Below, piece after piece: positions 36,069 to 44,591 of a DNA stretch of 64,000 nucleotides. How positions within the stretch are numbered: position 1 is the stretch's first letter; each line of letters starts with the position of its first letter. Both the position numbers and the translations under genes were made by a program. Source of the DNA: Pseudomonas marginalis (GTDB lineage Bacteria; Pseudomonadota; Gammaproteobacteria; Pseudomonadales; Pseudomonadaceae); contig NZ_FNSU01000003.1 of NCBI RefSeq assembly GCF_900105325.1, positions 3,038,001 through 3,102,000 of the forward strand. The letters run 5' to 3'. Below the pieces are notes generated by a model. The model saw only the letters and a list, made by a program, of their open reading frames with translations, ran no database searches and was not told where the DNA came from.

Positions 36069-37575
36069 TGCCAGCGTGGCGATTCGCCCGCGTACCGCAT
36101 GGGAGGCCATGGACCTTGGGGTATTAATGGCCCGGGAACATCGCCTGCTATTGATGAGCAGTTGGGCGCTGGTGACCCTGCCGGTTTTTGCCCTGCTTAC
36201 CGCGTTGCTATGGAAATACCCGTCCACAGCCATGTTCCTGTTCTGGTGGCTCAAACCGGCGTTCGACCGCTTGCCTTTATATATCCTCTCCAAAGCCCTG
36301 TTCGGCGAAACACCCAGCCTTAAGCAGGCCGTGCGCGAATGGCCAAGACTGCTTAACCACCAACTGCTGGCCAGCCTGACCTGGCGCCGACTTAGCCTCA
36401 GCCGCAGTTTTGTAATGCCGGTCAGCCAGCTCGAAGGCCTGGACGGCCAGGCGCGCCAGAAACGCCTGGGCGTGCTGCTGCAGCGCAATGCAGGAGCCGC
36501 GCGCTGGTTGACCACCGTTGGGGTGCACCTGGAAATCGGCCTGTGGTTCGGCTGCATGGCGCTGTTCTATCTATTCATTCCGCAACAGCTTGAACTGGAT
36601 TGGGATTGGCAACGGCTGGCGCTGGCGACGGGCTCCGAGGGGGTCTGGCTGGAACACTTGAGCAACGCCTTCTACGCCTTGATCCTGGTGTTTTGGGAGC
36701 CCATCTATGTTGCCTGTGGTTTCAGCCTTTATCTCAATCGCCGCACCCTGCTGGAGGCGTGGGACCTGGAGCTGGTATTCCGCCGCCTGCGCCAGCGTCT
36801 GAGCAGTGTGGCGCCACTGTTAGTGCTGGTGATCGGGCTGACCTTGCTGCCATTCAACCTGCCCGCCATGGCGGATGACGCCAAGCCACTGCCTCCCCAA
36901 AGCGCAAGCCAGTCCATCAAGTCGCTGCTGGACAAGCCGCCCTTCAAAAATCCGGAAACCGTCAAACGCTATCGCTTTGGCGAAGAAAAGCCCGTCGTTA
37001 AAAACAAGGCACACAGTGACGGCAAACTTCCGGCGTGGCTGCAGGCGCTGCTGGACAACCTCAACAGCAACACGTTCAAGCCTGTCGCCCAAGGCCTGGA
37101 AGTGCTGTTATGGAGCCTGCTGATCGGTGGCGTGGCCCTGCTGGCCTGGCGTTATCGGGACTGGTTGCACACCTTTGTCAGCCTGCGCGGGGCACGTACA
37201 CCCAAAGCAGCGAAACCACCACCCGCGCAATTGTTCGGCCTGGAACTGGGCGCCGAGACCCTGCCCGAGGATATCGCCAGCGCCGCCGAGCAACTCTGGT
37301 CTACCCAGCCACGGGAGGCCCTCGGCCTTTTGTATCGTGGCCTGCTGAGCAGGTTGCTGCATGACTTCAACCTTCCCCTTAAAAGTGCTGACACCGAAGG
37401 CCAGATCCTGCAACGGGTTCACCAATTGCAGCAGCCGCAGTTGCTGGCCTTCAGTGATGAATTGACGCGGCACTGGCAAAACCTCGCCTATGGCCATCAC
37501 CTGCCCCCGGTCTCAGTCCAGCAGACATTGTGCAACGATTGGCGTGCCCTGTTCAGTGCGGGAGGCGTCCGATGA
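36055..37575 (+). CDS. Multi-pass membrane protein with C-terminal DUF4129
   Basis: The product has 506 residues from the ATG at 36055, which overlaps the SpoIIM-like gene by 14 bp. The N-terminal 270 residues hold several membrane helices (LLLMSSWALVTLPVFALLTA, LVLVIGLTLLPFNL). A hydrophilic stretch, another helix (VLLWSLLIGGVALLAW) and a cytoplasmic DUF4129 domain follow (AAEQLWSTQPREALGLLYRG). DUF4129 proteins often sit with MoxR and DUF58 genes and sometimes with transglutaminases. Function is unknown. It overlaps the DUF4350 gene by 4 bp. Confidence 0.82.
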   Translation: MRLSNASVAIRPRTAWEAMDLGVLMAREHRLLLMSSWALVTLPVFALLTALLWKYPSTAMFLFWWLKPAFDRLPLYILSKALFGETPSLKQAVREWPRLLNHQLLASLTWRRLSLSRSFVMPVSQLEGLDGQARQKRLGVLLQRNAGAARWLTTVGVHLEIGLWFGCMALFYLFIPQQLELDWDWQRLALATGSEGVWLEHLSNAFYALILVFWEPIYVACGFSLYLNRRTLLEAWDLELVFRRLRQRLSSVAPLLVLVIGLTLLPFNLPAMADDAKPLPPQSASQSIKSLLDKPPFKNPETVKRYRFGEEKPVVKNKAHSDGKLPAWLQALLDNLNSNTFKPVAQGLEVLLWSLLIGGVALLAWRYRDWLHTFVSLRGARTPKAAKPPPAQLFGLELGAETLPEDIASAAEQLWSTQPREALGLLYRGLLSRLLHDFNLPLKSADTEGQILQRVHQLQQPQLLAFSDELTRHWQNLAYGHHLPPVSVQQTLCNDWRALFSAGGVR

Positions 37576-38735
37576 ACCGGCCATTACTGTGGGTGGGGCT
37601 GCTGTTGGCGTGCCTGCTTGGAGCGGGCGGTTTTTACGCATGGAGCAAAGCGATCCCCTATGAAGAAGTGGTGGACCGCGGCCCCTCCCCGGAAGCCCAG
37701 GCCAATCCTTACCTGGCAGCCGAACACTTTCTGCGCCTGCAAGGCCTGGCCGTGGAGCGCGCCAATGGCCTGGAACGCCTGGCGAGCCTGCCCGCCAAGG
37801 GCAACAGCCTGCTGTTGCTGGGCGAACGCGGCAACATGTCGCCACGCCAGGCAGGGCAACTCCTGGACTGGGCCAGGTCCGGCGGCCATCTACTGGTAGT
37901 CGCCGAGGCCCTGTGGGACGACGAAACCGGCAAGAGCGGCGACCTGCTGCTCGATCGCCTGCCTATCCACCAAGTCCTCAGCGATGAACCCGACGCCCCC
38001 GCCTCGGCCCCGACCCGCAAAAATAAAGCACCGGACCTGACCAAACTGTATGTCGACAACGACACAGCCCCGGTCTATTTCAGTTTCGACACCGACTTCA
38101 ATCTCATCGACCCCAAGCACCTGGCACAATTTTCAGCCAATAGCGCGCGGTCGAGCCACTTGATGCAACTCGACCTCGGGCAAGGCCGCGTAACGGTGAT
38201 CACCGACAGCGAGCTGTGGAAAACGCCGGACATTGGCAAACACGACAATGCCTGGCTGCTGTGGCATCTGACCCAGGGCACTGCCGTAACCTTGTTGTTC
38301 AACGGCGACGTAGATGACCTGTTCACCCTGCTGCTGCGTTATTTCCCCCAGGCGTTGGTGGCGCTCATTGCCCTGATTGCCCTGGCACTCTGGCAGGCAG
38401 GTATGCGCCAGGGCCCAATCCAGGCGCCCGCCCCCAAGGCACGCCGGCAATTGCAGGAGCATCTGAAAGCCAGCGCCGACTTCCTGCTGCGTCGCAGCGG
38501 CCAAGGCACACTGTTGCAGGCCTTGCAGCGCGACATCCTGCGCGCCGCACGGCGGCGTCATCCTGGCTTTGAACATCTCGACAATACGGAACAGGGGCGA
38601 GTACTTGCCCACCTGACGCGCCAACCCTCCCACGTCATCAGCCAGGCCCTCGGCCCACTCCCGACGAAACGGCTTTCCAGTGCCGATTTCAGCCGGCAGG
38701 TGGCGTGCCTGCAAACCCTCAGGAATGCCCTATGA
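37572..38735 (+). CDS. DUF4350 domain protein
   Basis: The 387-residue protein begins with an uncleaved signal or anchor (MNRPLLWVGLLLACLLGAGG). The DUF4350 domain resembles a glutamine-amidotransferase-like fold (NSLLLLGERGNMSPRQAG, then LLVVAEALWDD). A second membrane helix follows (VALIALIALALWQAG), with a cytoplasmic tail rich in Arg. The domain would therefore face the periplasm. It overlaps the genes on both sides by 4 bp. Function is unknown. Confidence 0.82.
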   Translation: MNRPLLWVGLLLACLLGAGGFYAWSKAIPYEEVVDRGPSPEAQANPYLAAEHFLRLQGLAVERANGLERLASLPAKGNSLLLLGERGNMSPRQAGQLLDWARSGGHLLVVAEALWDDETGKSGDLLLDRLPIHQVLSDEPDAPASAPTRKNKAPDLTKLYVDNDTAPVYFSFDTDFNLIDPKHLAQFSANSARSSHLMQLDLGQGRVTVITDSELWKTPDIGKHDNAWLLWHLTQGTAVTLLFNGDVDDLFTLLLRYFPQALVALIALIALALWQAGMRQGPIQAPAPKARRQLQEHLKASADFLLRRSGQGTLLQALQRDILRAARRRHPGFEHLDNTEQGRVLAHLTRQPSHVISQALGPLPTKRLSSADFSRQVACLQTLRNAL

Positions 38736-39727
38736 GCGAATTTCCCAGCGCTAACACCCTGCCCGGCGACCCTCTGCAACGCGCCTGCCAGCAGGCCCAG
38801 GCCCTGCGCATTGAACTGCGCAAGGCGGTGATCGGGCAGGATCAGGTAATCGATGATGTACTCACCGCGCTGATCGCCGGCGGCCACGTATTGCTCGAGG
38901 GTGTCCCCGGGCTGGGCAAGACCTTGCTGGTACGTGCCCTGGCCCGTTGCTTTGACGGCGAATTCGCGCGGATCCAGTTCACCCCGGACCTGATGCCGAG
39001 CGATGTCACCGGCCACGCGGTGTACGACCTGCACACCGAACAGTTCAAGCTGCGCAAGGGGCCCGTATTCACCCACTTGTTGCTGGCCGACGAAATCAAC
39101 CGCGCTCCGGCCAAGACCCAGGCAGCCCTGCTCGAAGCCATGCAGGAACGGCAAGTCACCCTCGAAGGCGAGGCGCTGCCCATTGGCCAGCCGTTCATGG
39201 TACTTGCCACGCAAAATCCCATCGAACAGGAAGGCACCTACCCCCTGCCGGAAGCCGAACTGGACCGTTTCATGCTCAAGGTACGCATGGACTACCCCGA
39301 TGCGCAGCAGGAACTGGATATGGTGCGCGAAGTGACACGCTCATCACGAGCCGACATGCTGGACGTGCAACCGTTGCGCACCGTGCTGGAGGCCGAGGAC
39401 GTGCTGCAGCTGCAACGGATCGCCAGTGAACTGCCCCTGGATGAACACGTGCTCGACTATGCCGTGCGCCTGGCGCGAGCAACCCGCAGTTGGCCGGGAC
39501 TGGCCATAGGCGCCGGCCCGCGAGCCTCCATCGCCCTGGTACGCGGCGCCCGCGCACGGGCCTTGTTACGCGCAGGCGAGTTCGTCACACCGGATGACAT
39601 CAAGGACTGTGCCCTGGCGGTACTGCGTCATCGGGTACGCCTTGCGCCAGAACTGGATATAGACGGGCTGGAGGTCGACCAGGTGCTCAAGCAGCTGCTG
39701 GACCAGATTCCGGCCCCCCGGCAATGA
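38732..39727 (+). CDS. MoxR-family AAA+ ATPase
   Basis: MoxR ATPases act as chaperones that mature or remodel protein complexes together with VWA or DUF58 partners. The 331-residue product starts at 38732 (MSEFPSANTLPGDPL). Walker A is GVPGLGKT at residues 57-64 and Walker B is LLLADEINRAPAKTQ. Sensor 1 is ATQNPIEQEGTYPLPEAE and an Arg-rich lid follows. It overlaps DUF4350 by 4 bp and is 7 bp before the DUF58 gene, its likely partner. Confidence 0.94.
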   Translation: MSEFPSANTLPGDPLQRACQQAQALRIELRKAVIGQDQVIDDVLTALIAGGHVLLEGVPGLGKTLLVRALARCFDGEFARIQFTPDLMPSDVTGHAVYDLHTEQFKLRKGPVFTHLLLADEINRAPAKTQAALLEAMQERQVTLEGEALPIGQPFMVLATQNPIEQEGTYPLPEAELDRFMLKVRMDYPDAQQELDMVREVTRSSRADMLDVQPLRTVLEAEDVLQLQRIASELPLDEHVLDYAVRLARATRSWPGLAIGAGPRASIALVRGARARALLRAGEFVTPDDIKDCALAVLRHRVRLAPELDIDGLEVDQVLKQLLDQIPAPRQ

Positions 39728-39734
39728 CCCGTCC

Positions 39735-41066
39735 ATGAAACCGACCCGTCTGTTATTAGCCTGGCTCAGCGTACTGCTGGGCTTGAGTATCCTGCTGGGC
39801 GCTGCGGCCGCCTTGCAGTTCAAGGTACCCGAGACCTTGCACTCAATAACATGGGGCTTGCTCCTGGCGCTGTTGCTGCTGGCCATGCTCGACGCACTGC
39901 GACTGCGCCGCCGACCCTCACCACGCGTGCACCGGCAGATGCCCGGCAGCCTGGCGCTGGGGCGCTGGGGCGAAGTCCGCCTGTCCCTGGAACATGACTA
40001 CCCACAGGCGCTGACAGTGCAGGTGTTCGATCACGTCCCCGACGGGCTGGGCGTGGAAAACCTGCCCCAGTCCATCGAACTGCACCCTGGTGAACGCAGT
40101 GAGCTGGGTTATCGTCTGCGCCCCTTGCGGCGTGGGCATTTCGCGTTCAGTCGCTGCGAAATCCACCTGCCCAGTCCCTTGGGGCTCTGGTCTGCACGGC
40201 GCTTTATCGAAACCGAGGATGCCACCCGCGTCTATCCGGACTTCGCCCGCCTGTACGGGGCACAACTGCTGGGTGTGGATAACTGGCTGAGCCAACTGGG
40301 GGTACGTCAACGGCAACGACGAGGATTGGGACTGGAGTTTCATCAGCTGCGCGAGTTTCGTGAGGGCGACAGCCTGCGACAAATCGATTGGAAAGCGACC
40401 GCTCGGCAACGTACCCCCATCGCCCGGGAGTATCAGGACGAGCGCGACCAGCAGATCGTGTTCATGCTCGATTGCGGCCGACGCATGCGCAGCCAGGATG
40501 ACGAGCTGTCCCATTTCGACCACGCCCTCAATGCCTGCCTGCTGCTCAGTTATGTGGCCCTGCGCCAGGGCGATGCGGTGGGGTTGTGCACCTTTGCCAC
40601 TGACCAGCCACGCTACCTGGCACCGGTCAAGGGCAGCAGCCAATTGAATCTGTTGCTCAATACGGTCTATGACCTGGACACCAGCCGCCGAACCGCCGAC
40701 TACCAGGCAGCGGCCAGCCAACTGCTGGCCCGGCAGAAACGTCGGGCATTGGTCATTATTGTCAGCAACCTGCGGGATGAGGACGACGAAGCCCTGCTCT
40801 CCGCCGTCAAGCGCATCAGTCGTCAACATCGGGTGCTGGTGGCGAGTATGCGTGAGGAAGTACTCGATCGACTGCGCCAATCCCCCGTACAAACCTTGCC
40901 CGAAGCCCTGGCCTACAGCGGCACTGTCGACTACCTCAATACTCGGGATGAATTGCATGACCGCATGAACGCCCACGGCCTGTCGGCGTTGGATACGTTG
41001 CCATCAGAAATGGGCGCGGCCCTGGTGACACGCTACCTGGGTTGGAAGAAAGCCGGAGTATTCTAA
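39735..41066 (+). CDS. DUF58 protein (VWA-like MoxR partner)
   Basis: DUF58 proteins pair with MoxR ATPases. The 443-residue product has two N-terminal membrane helices (about 6-28 and 38-55). The DUF58 signature REFREGDSLRQIDWKATAR lies at about 206-224. A von Willebrand A-like fold follows (IVFMLDCGRRMRSQDDE from 241). The metal site that is DxSxS in classical VWA domains reads Asp246-Cys-Gly-Arg-Arg here, so divalent-metal binding is doubtful. It is the last gene of the operon that starts at 34399. Confidence 0.9.
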   Translation: MKPTRLLLAWLSVLLGLSILLGAAAALQFKVPETLHSITWGLLLALLLLAMLDALRLRRRPSPRVHRQMPGSLALGRWGEVRLSLEHDYPQALTVQVFDHVPDGLGVENLPQSIELHPGERSELGYRLRPLRRGHFAFSRCEIHLPSPLGLWSARRFIETEDATRVYPDFARLYGAQLLGVDNWLSQLGVRQRQRRGLGLEFHQLREFREGDSLRQIDWKATARQRTPIAREYQDERDQQIVFMLDCGRRMRSQDDELSHFDHALNACLLLSYVALRQGDAVGLCTFATDQPRYLAPVKGSSQLNLLLNTVYDLDTSRRTADYQAAASQLLARQKRRALVIIVSNLRDEDDEALLSAVKRISRQHRVLVASMREEVLDRLRQSPVQTLPEALAYSGTVDYLNTRDELHDRMNAHGLSALDTLPSEMGAALVTRYLGWKKAGVF

Positions 41067-41126
41067 AAAAGCGCACGACTGCGGCAGGGACAGCAGCACC
41101 CCGGCCGCGTCGACAGCGCGCCGCTT

Positions 41127-41486
41127 CTAGGCCGAAGCCTCCAAGGAATCAAAACTGAAGTACTGCAACAGCACGTTGATCAGTTGCCCATATTCCTCGG
41201 GGGCTTCAAGCACGCTGAACCCGGAATCATAGTGCTGCGGGTTGATATCTTCATGGCTCCACAGGCAGGTCGCGGTGATGTCAATGACATGGAACGTGTC
41301 GTCAGCCCCGGGTATCTTCAAGCGCAACTCGAAGTCCACATCGACCATCATGGGTAACTGGCTGACCAACATCAGCCCGTCGTCAGAGACGTTACCCAAA
41401 AAACCTATGGGTTTGTCGGTGACACGGTTAAACACTTGCAGGAAATACGGTAGTTGATGCCGCTCGATCCGTCGGTCGGTAAACAT
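41127..41486 (-). CDS. PilZ domain protein, putative cyclic di-GMP receptor
   Basis: The 119-residue product starts at 41486 (MFTDRRIERHQLPYFLQVF). It has the c-di-GMP binding elements of PilZ: RxxxR (Arg5, Arg9) at the N-terminus and a NxSxxG motif at Asn32-Val-Ser34-Asp-Asp-Gly37. The single PilZ barrel fills the protein, so it is probably an adaptor. It is convergent with the DUF58 operon and is followed upstream by the lipoprotein gene on the same strand. Confidence 0.88.
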   Translation of the reverse strand: MFTDRRIERHQLPYFLQVFNRVTDKPIGFLGNVSDDGLMLVSQLPMMVDVDFELRLKIPGADDTFHVIDITATCLWSHEDINPQHYDSGFSVLEAPEEYGQLINVLLQYFSFDSLEASA

Positions 41487-41711
41487 GGTGAGATCGCCAT
41501 CCAGTGGCCATGACTCTGGCCGTGCCAGTGATTCGGAACGAGCGCAATTGCTCGCTCTCCCTGGATCTCGGTGTGACAACGGACAACATTTTGTCACTCG
41601 ACAGCTGCCGAATCCGGGCCCTGCATCCGTTCGAATAGAAACTTGTACAAACGAACGTTGAAAGAATAGCCCAAGACTGGCAACGGGCCAGTTATTAAAT
41701 GACGAATGCCA

Positions 41712-42086
41712 TTACAAAGAGGCGGGGCGCGGCTGTGCCACGCTCGCACCGGGGTAATGGCCCAGTTGCTGCAAGGTATCCAGCCTCGCGCGGGCACGGT
41801 AGGCGTACTCGCTCGACGGGTACTGGTTAATGATGAATTGATAGGTTTGCACGGCGTCGACGAACAGTTTCTGGCGTTCCAGGCATTGCCCGCGCAACAT
41901 CGAAACTTCCGGTTGTACATAACGCCGTGTACGGCTCTCGCGGTCGACCTGGGATAGCTCCAAGGTGACGCGCTCGCAATCCCCGACCTTGTATGCACGG
42001 TAGGCATTGTTCAAATGGTGGTCCATCGACCAACGGGTGCAGCCGACAACACTGACGGCAAGGGCAGCAATGAGCAAAATTCGCAT
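41712..42086 (-). CDS. Small TPR-like lipoprotein
   Basis: The 124-residue product starts at 42086 (MRILLIAALAVSVVGC). It has a type II signal peptide with lipobox VVGC, so it is a lipoprotein. The mature part has helical repeats like tetratricopeptides (NNAYRAYKVGDCERVTLELS, then RQKLFVDAVQTYQFIINQYP). It also resembles the BamD/YbgF type, with SSEYAYRARARLDTL. It may be a scaffold at the envelope; the specific role is unknown. It lies 225 bp upstream of the PilZ gene on the same strand and divergent from pykA. Confidence 0.84.
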   Translation of the reverse strand: MRILLIAALAVSVVGCTRWSMDHHLNNAYRAYKVGDCERVTLELSQVDRESRTRRYVQPEVSMLRGQCLERQKLFVDAVQTYQFIINQYPSSEYAYRARARLDTLQQLGHYPGASVAQPRPASL

Positions 42087-42261
42087 GAAGGTTCTCCTGT
42101 CTTGTGCAGTGTATCGACCCCTCGTCAAAAATCTTCAAGGATGTTCATCTATTCAACCGGCGCGAAAACAAGCGAATCGTCGATAAGTAGTGCAAACGAA
42201 CAATGACTACAACCAAAGAGCATAGTAGCCTTCCTCAGCGCTTGAACTCAGGAGTCTGTGC

Positions 42262-43713
42262 ATGTCCGTCCGTCGTACCAAAATCGTCGCCACCCTTGGC
42301 CCGGCAAGCAACTCGCCGGAAGTCCTCGAACAGCTGATTCTGGCTGGTTTGGACGTTGCCCGTCTGAACTTCTCCCACGGCACCCCGGACGAGCACAAGG
42401 CTCGCGCCAAGCTGGTGCGTGACCTGGCCGCCAAACATGGCCGCTTCGTCGCACTGCTGGGTGACCTGCAAGGCCCGAAAATCCGTATCGCCAAATTCGC
42501 CAACAAGCGTATCGAGCTGAAGATCGGTGACAAATTCACCTTCTCCACCAGCCACCCGCTGACCGAAGGCACCCAGGACGTCGTGGGTATCGACTACCCG
42601 GACCTGGTCAAGGATTGCGGCGTCGGTGACGAGCTGCTGCTGGACGACGGTCGCGTGGTGATGCGCGTTGACACCGCGACCCCGACCGAACTGAATTGCA
42701 CCGTGATCATCGGCGGTCCGCTGTCCGATCACAAAGGCATCAACCGTCGCGGCGGTGGCTTGACCGCCCCAGCCCTGACTGAAAAAGACAAGGCCGACAT
42801 CAAGCTCGCCGCTGAAATGGAAGTGGACTACCTCGCCGTATCCTTCCCGCGCGACGCTGCCGACATGGAATACGCCCGTAAACTGCGCGACGAAGCCGGC
42901 GGTACCGCCTGGCTGGTGGCGAAGATCGAGCGCGCCGAAGCCGTAGCCGATGATGAAACCCTCGACGGCCTGATCAAGGCGTCCGACGCGGTGATGGTTG
43001 CCCGTGGCGACCTGGGTGTGGAAATCGGTGACGCCGAACTGATCGGTATCCAGAAGAAGATCATCCTGCACGCACGCCGCCACAACAAAGCGGTGATCGT
43101 CGCGACCCAGATGATGGAGTCGATGATCCAGAACCCGATGCCGACCCGCGCCGAAGTGTCCGACGTGGCCAACGCCGTGCTCGACTACACCGACGCCGTG
43201 ATGCTCTCGGCCGAAAGTGCCGCCGGCCCGTACCCACTGGAAGCCGTGCAGGCCATGGCGCGTATCTGCGTCGGTGCCGAAAAGCACCCGACCAGCAAGA
43301 CCTCCAGCCACCGCATCGGCAAAGTGTTCGAAAGCTGCGACCAGAGCATTGCCCTGGCCGCCATGTACACCGCCAACCACTTCCCGGGCGTGAAAGCGAT
43401 CATTGCCTTGACCGAAAGTGGCTATACGCCATTGATCATGTCGCGTATCCGTTCTTCGGTGCCGATCTACGCGTTCTCCCCGCACCGCGAAACCCAGGCC
43501 CGTGCGGCCCTGTTCCGTGGCGTGTACACCGTACCGTTCGACCCGGCGTCGTTGCCGCCCCATGAAGTCAGCCAGGCGGCCATCGACGAGCTGATCAAGC
43601 GCGGCGTAGTGGAGAAAGGCGACTGGGTCATCCTGACCAAAGGCGACAGCTACCACACCATCGGCGGCACCAACGGCATGAAGATCCTGCACGTTGGCGA
43701 CCCAATGGTCTGA
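42262..43713 (+). CDS. pykA: Pyruvate kinase (PykA type)
   Basis: Pyruvate kinase makes ATP and pyruvate from phosphoenolpyruvate, the last step of the lower Entner-Doudoroff/Embden-Meyerhof route. It has 483 residues. Substrate residues lie in SVRRTKIVATLGPAS, then LNFSHGTPDEHK. The Lys of KIERAEAV and the Glu of the metal site in VARGDLGVEIG are present. The signature MMESMIQNPMPTRAEVSDVA follows. The C-terminal allosteric domain is complete. GGAG precedes the ATG. Confidence 0.97.
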   Translation: MSVRRTKIVATLGPASNSPEVLEQLILAGLDVARLNFSHGTPDEHKARAKLVRDLAAKHGRFVALLGDLQGPKIRIAKFANKRIELKIGDKFTFSTSHPLTEGTQDVVGIDYPDLVKDCGVGDELLLDDGRVVMRVDTATPTELNCTVIIGGPLSDHKGINRRGGGLTAPALTEKDKADIKLAAEMEVDYLAVSFPRDAADMEYARKLRDEAGGTAWLVAKIERAEAVADDETLDGLIKASDAVMVARGDLGVEIGDAELIGIQKKIILHARRHNKAVIVATQMMESMIQNPMPTRAEVSDVANAVLDYTDAVMLSAESAAGPYPLEAVQAMARICVGAEKHPTSKTSSHRIGKVFESCDQSIALAAMYTANHFPGVKAIIALTESGYTPLIMSRIRSSVPIYAFSPHRETQARAALFRGVYTVPFDPASLPPHEVSQAAIDELIKRGVVEKGDWVILTKGDSYHTIGGTNGMKILHVGDPMV

Positions 43714-43730
43714 GTGACAGGCTGAAAAAC

Positions 43731-43763
43731 AAAAGCCCTGCCATGTGAATGGCGGGGCTTTTT
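43731..43763 (+). terminator. Terminator of pykA
   Basis: The stem AAGCCCTGCCAT with complement ATGGCGGGGCTT (one T-G wobble) and a GTGA loop ends in T5, 20 bp after the stop. Confidence 0.93.
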
Positions 43764-43811
43764 GCTTTCCGTGTGGCAGGGAGCATGTCGAATCGTCGCA
43801 CCCACATGGGG

Positions 43812-44561
43812 TTAGCGCCTGTCCATAAACCCCGACAACGCCGCAATCGCTTCCGGCGACTTCAAGCGCTGCACAAACAACGCCCCCTCTTCCTCGATCA
43901 CTTGCCGCAACTGCTCACGGTCCACGCTCTTCATCAACTGCTTGCAGACCTGCACCGCTCCCGGCGCCAGGGTTTCAAAGCGCTCGGCCATTTCCCGCGC
44001 CTTGGCCAATGCCGCTTCGCCACTGCCCAACGCTTCGGTGGCAATCCCCCACGCGGCCGCTTGTTCGCCGCTGAAGCCCTCACCCAGCAACAGCAGTTCA
44101 GCCGCCTTCGCGTGCCCCAGTAAACGCGGGAGGATCAGGCTCGACCCAAACTCCGGACACAGCCCCAAATTGACGAACGGCATGCGCAACCGGGCATCGC
44201 GGCTGATGTACACCAGGTCGCAATGCAGCAGCAGGGTCGTGCCGATCCCCACCGCCGCACCCGCTACGGCTGCGATCACCGGCTTGCGGCAGTTGAGCAG
44301 GCTTTTCATAAAGTGAAATGGTGGGCTGTCGAGGTCACCGGGCGGTTGCTCGAGAAAATCGCCTATATCGTTGCCGGCAGTAAAACACTCGCTGCTGCCC
44401 TGGATCAGCACGGCATTGACCTGCGGGTCCGCATCGGCCTGCTCCAACGCCTCGGCCAATTGGCTGTACATGGCTCGGGTCAGGGCGTTTTTCTTGTCCG
44501 GGCGATTGAGCTGCAGAGTCAGCAGCCCGCGCTCGCGTTGCAGCAGGATGGCGTCGGTCAT
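43812..44561 (-). CDS. Enoyl-CoA hydratase/isomerase family protein
   Basis: The 249-residue product is a crotonase-fold enzyme starting at 44561 (MTDAILLQRERGLLTLQL). The CoA site NRPDKKNALT, the first oxyanion loop FTAGNDIGDFLE, the second GAAVGIGTTLLLHCDLVY and the motif PFVNLGLCPEFGSS are present. The glutamate pair of true hydratases is not fully kept, so isomerase or another CoA reaction is possible. It lies 30 bp downstream of the reductase gene on the same strand. Confidence 0.88.
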   Translation of the reverse strand: MTDAILLQRERGLLTLQLNRPDKKNALTRAMYSQLAEALEQADADPQVNAVLIQGSSECFTAGNDIGDFLEQPPGDLDSPPFHFMKSLLNCRKPVIAAVAGAAVGIGTTLLLHCDLVYISRDARLRMPFVNLGLCPEFGSSLILPRLLGHAKAAELLLLGEGFSGEQAAAWGIATEALGSGEAALAKAREMAERFETLAPGAVQVCKQLMKSVDREQLRQVIEEEGALFVQRLKSPEAIAALSGFMDRR

Positions 44562-44591
44562 GGCGAGTCTCACGGCAGTGGAATTCAGCAC

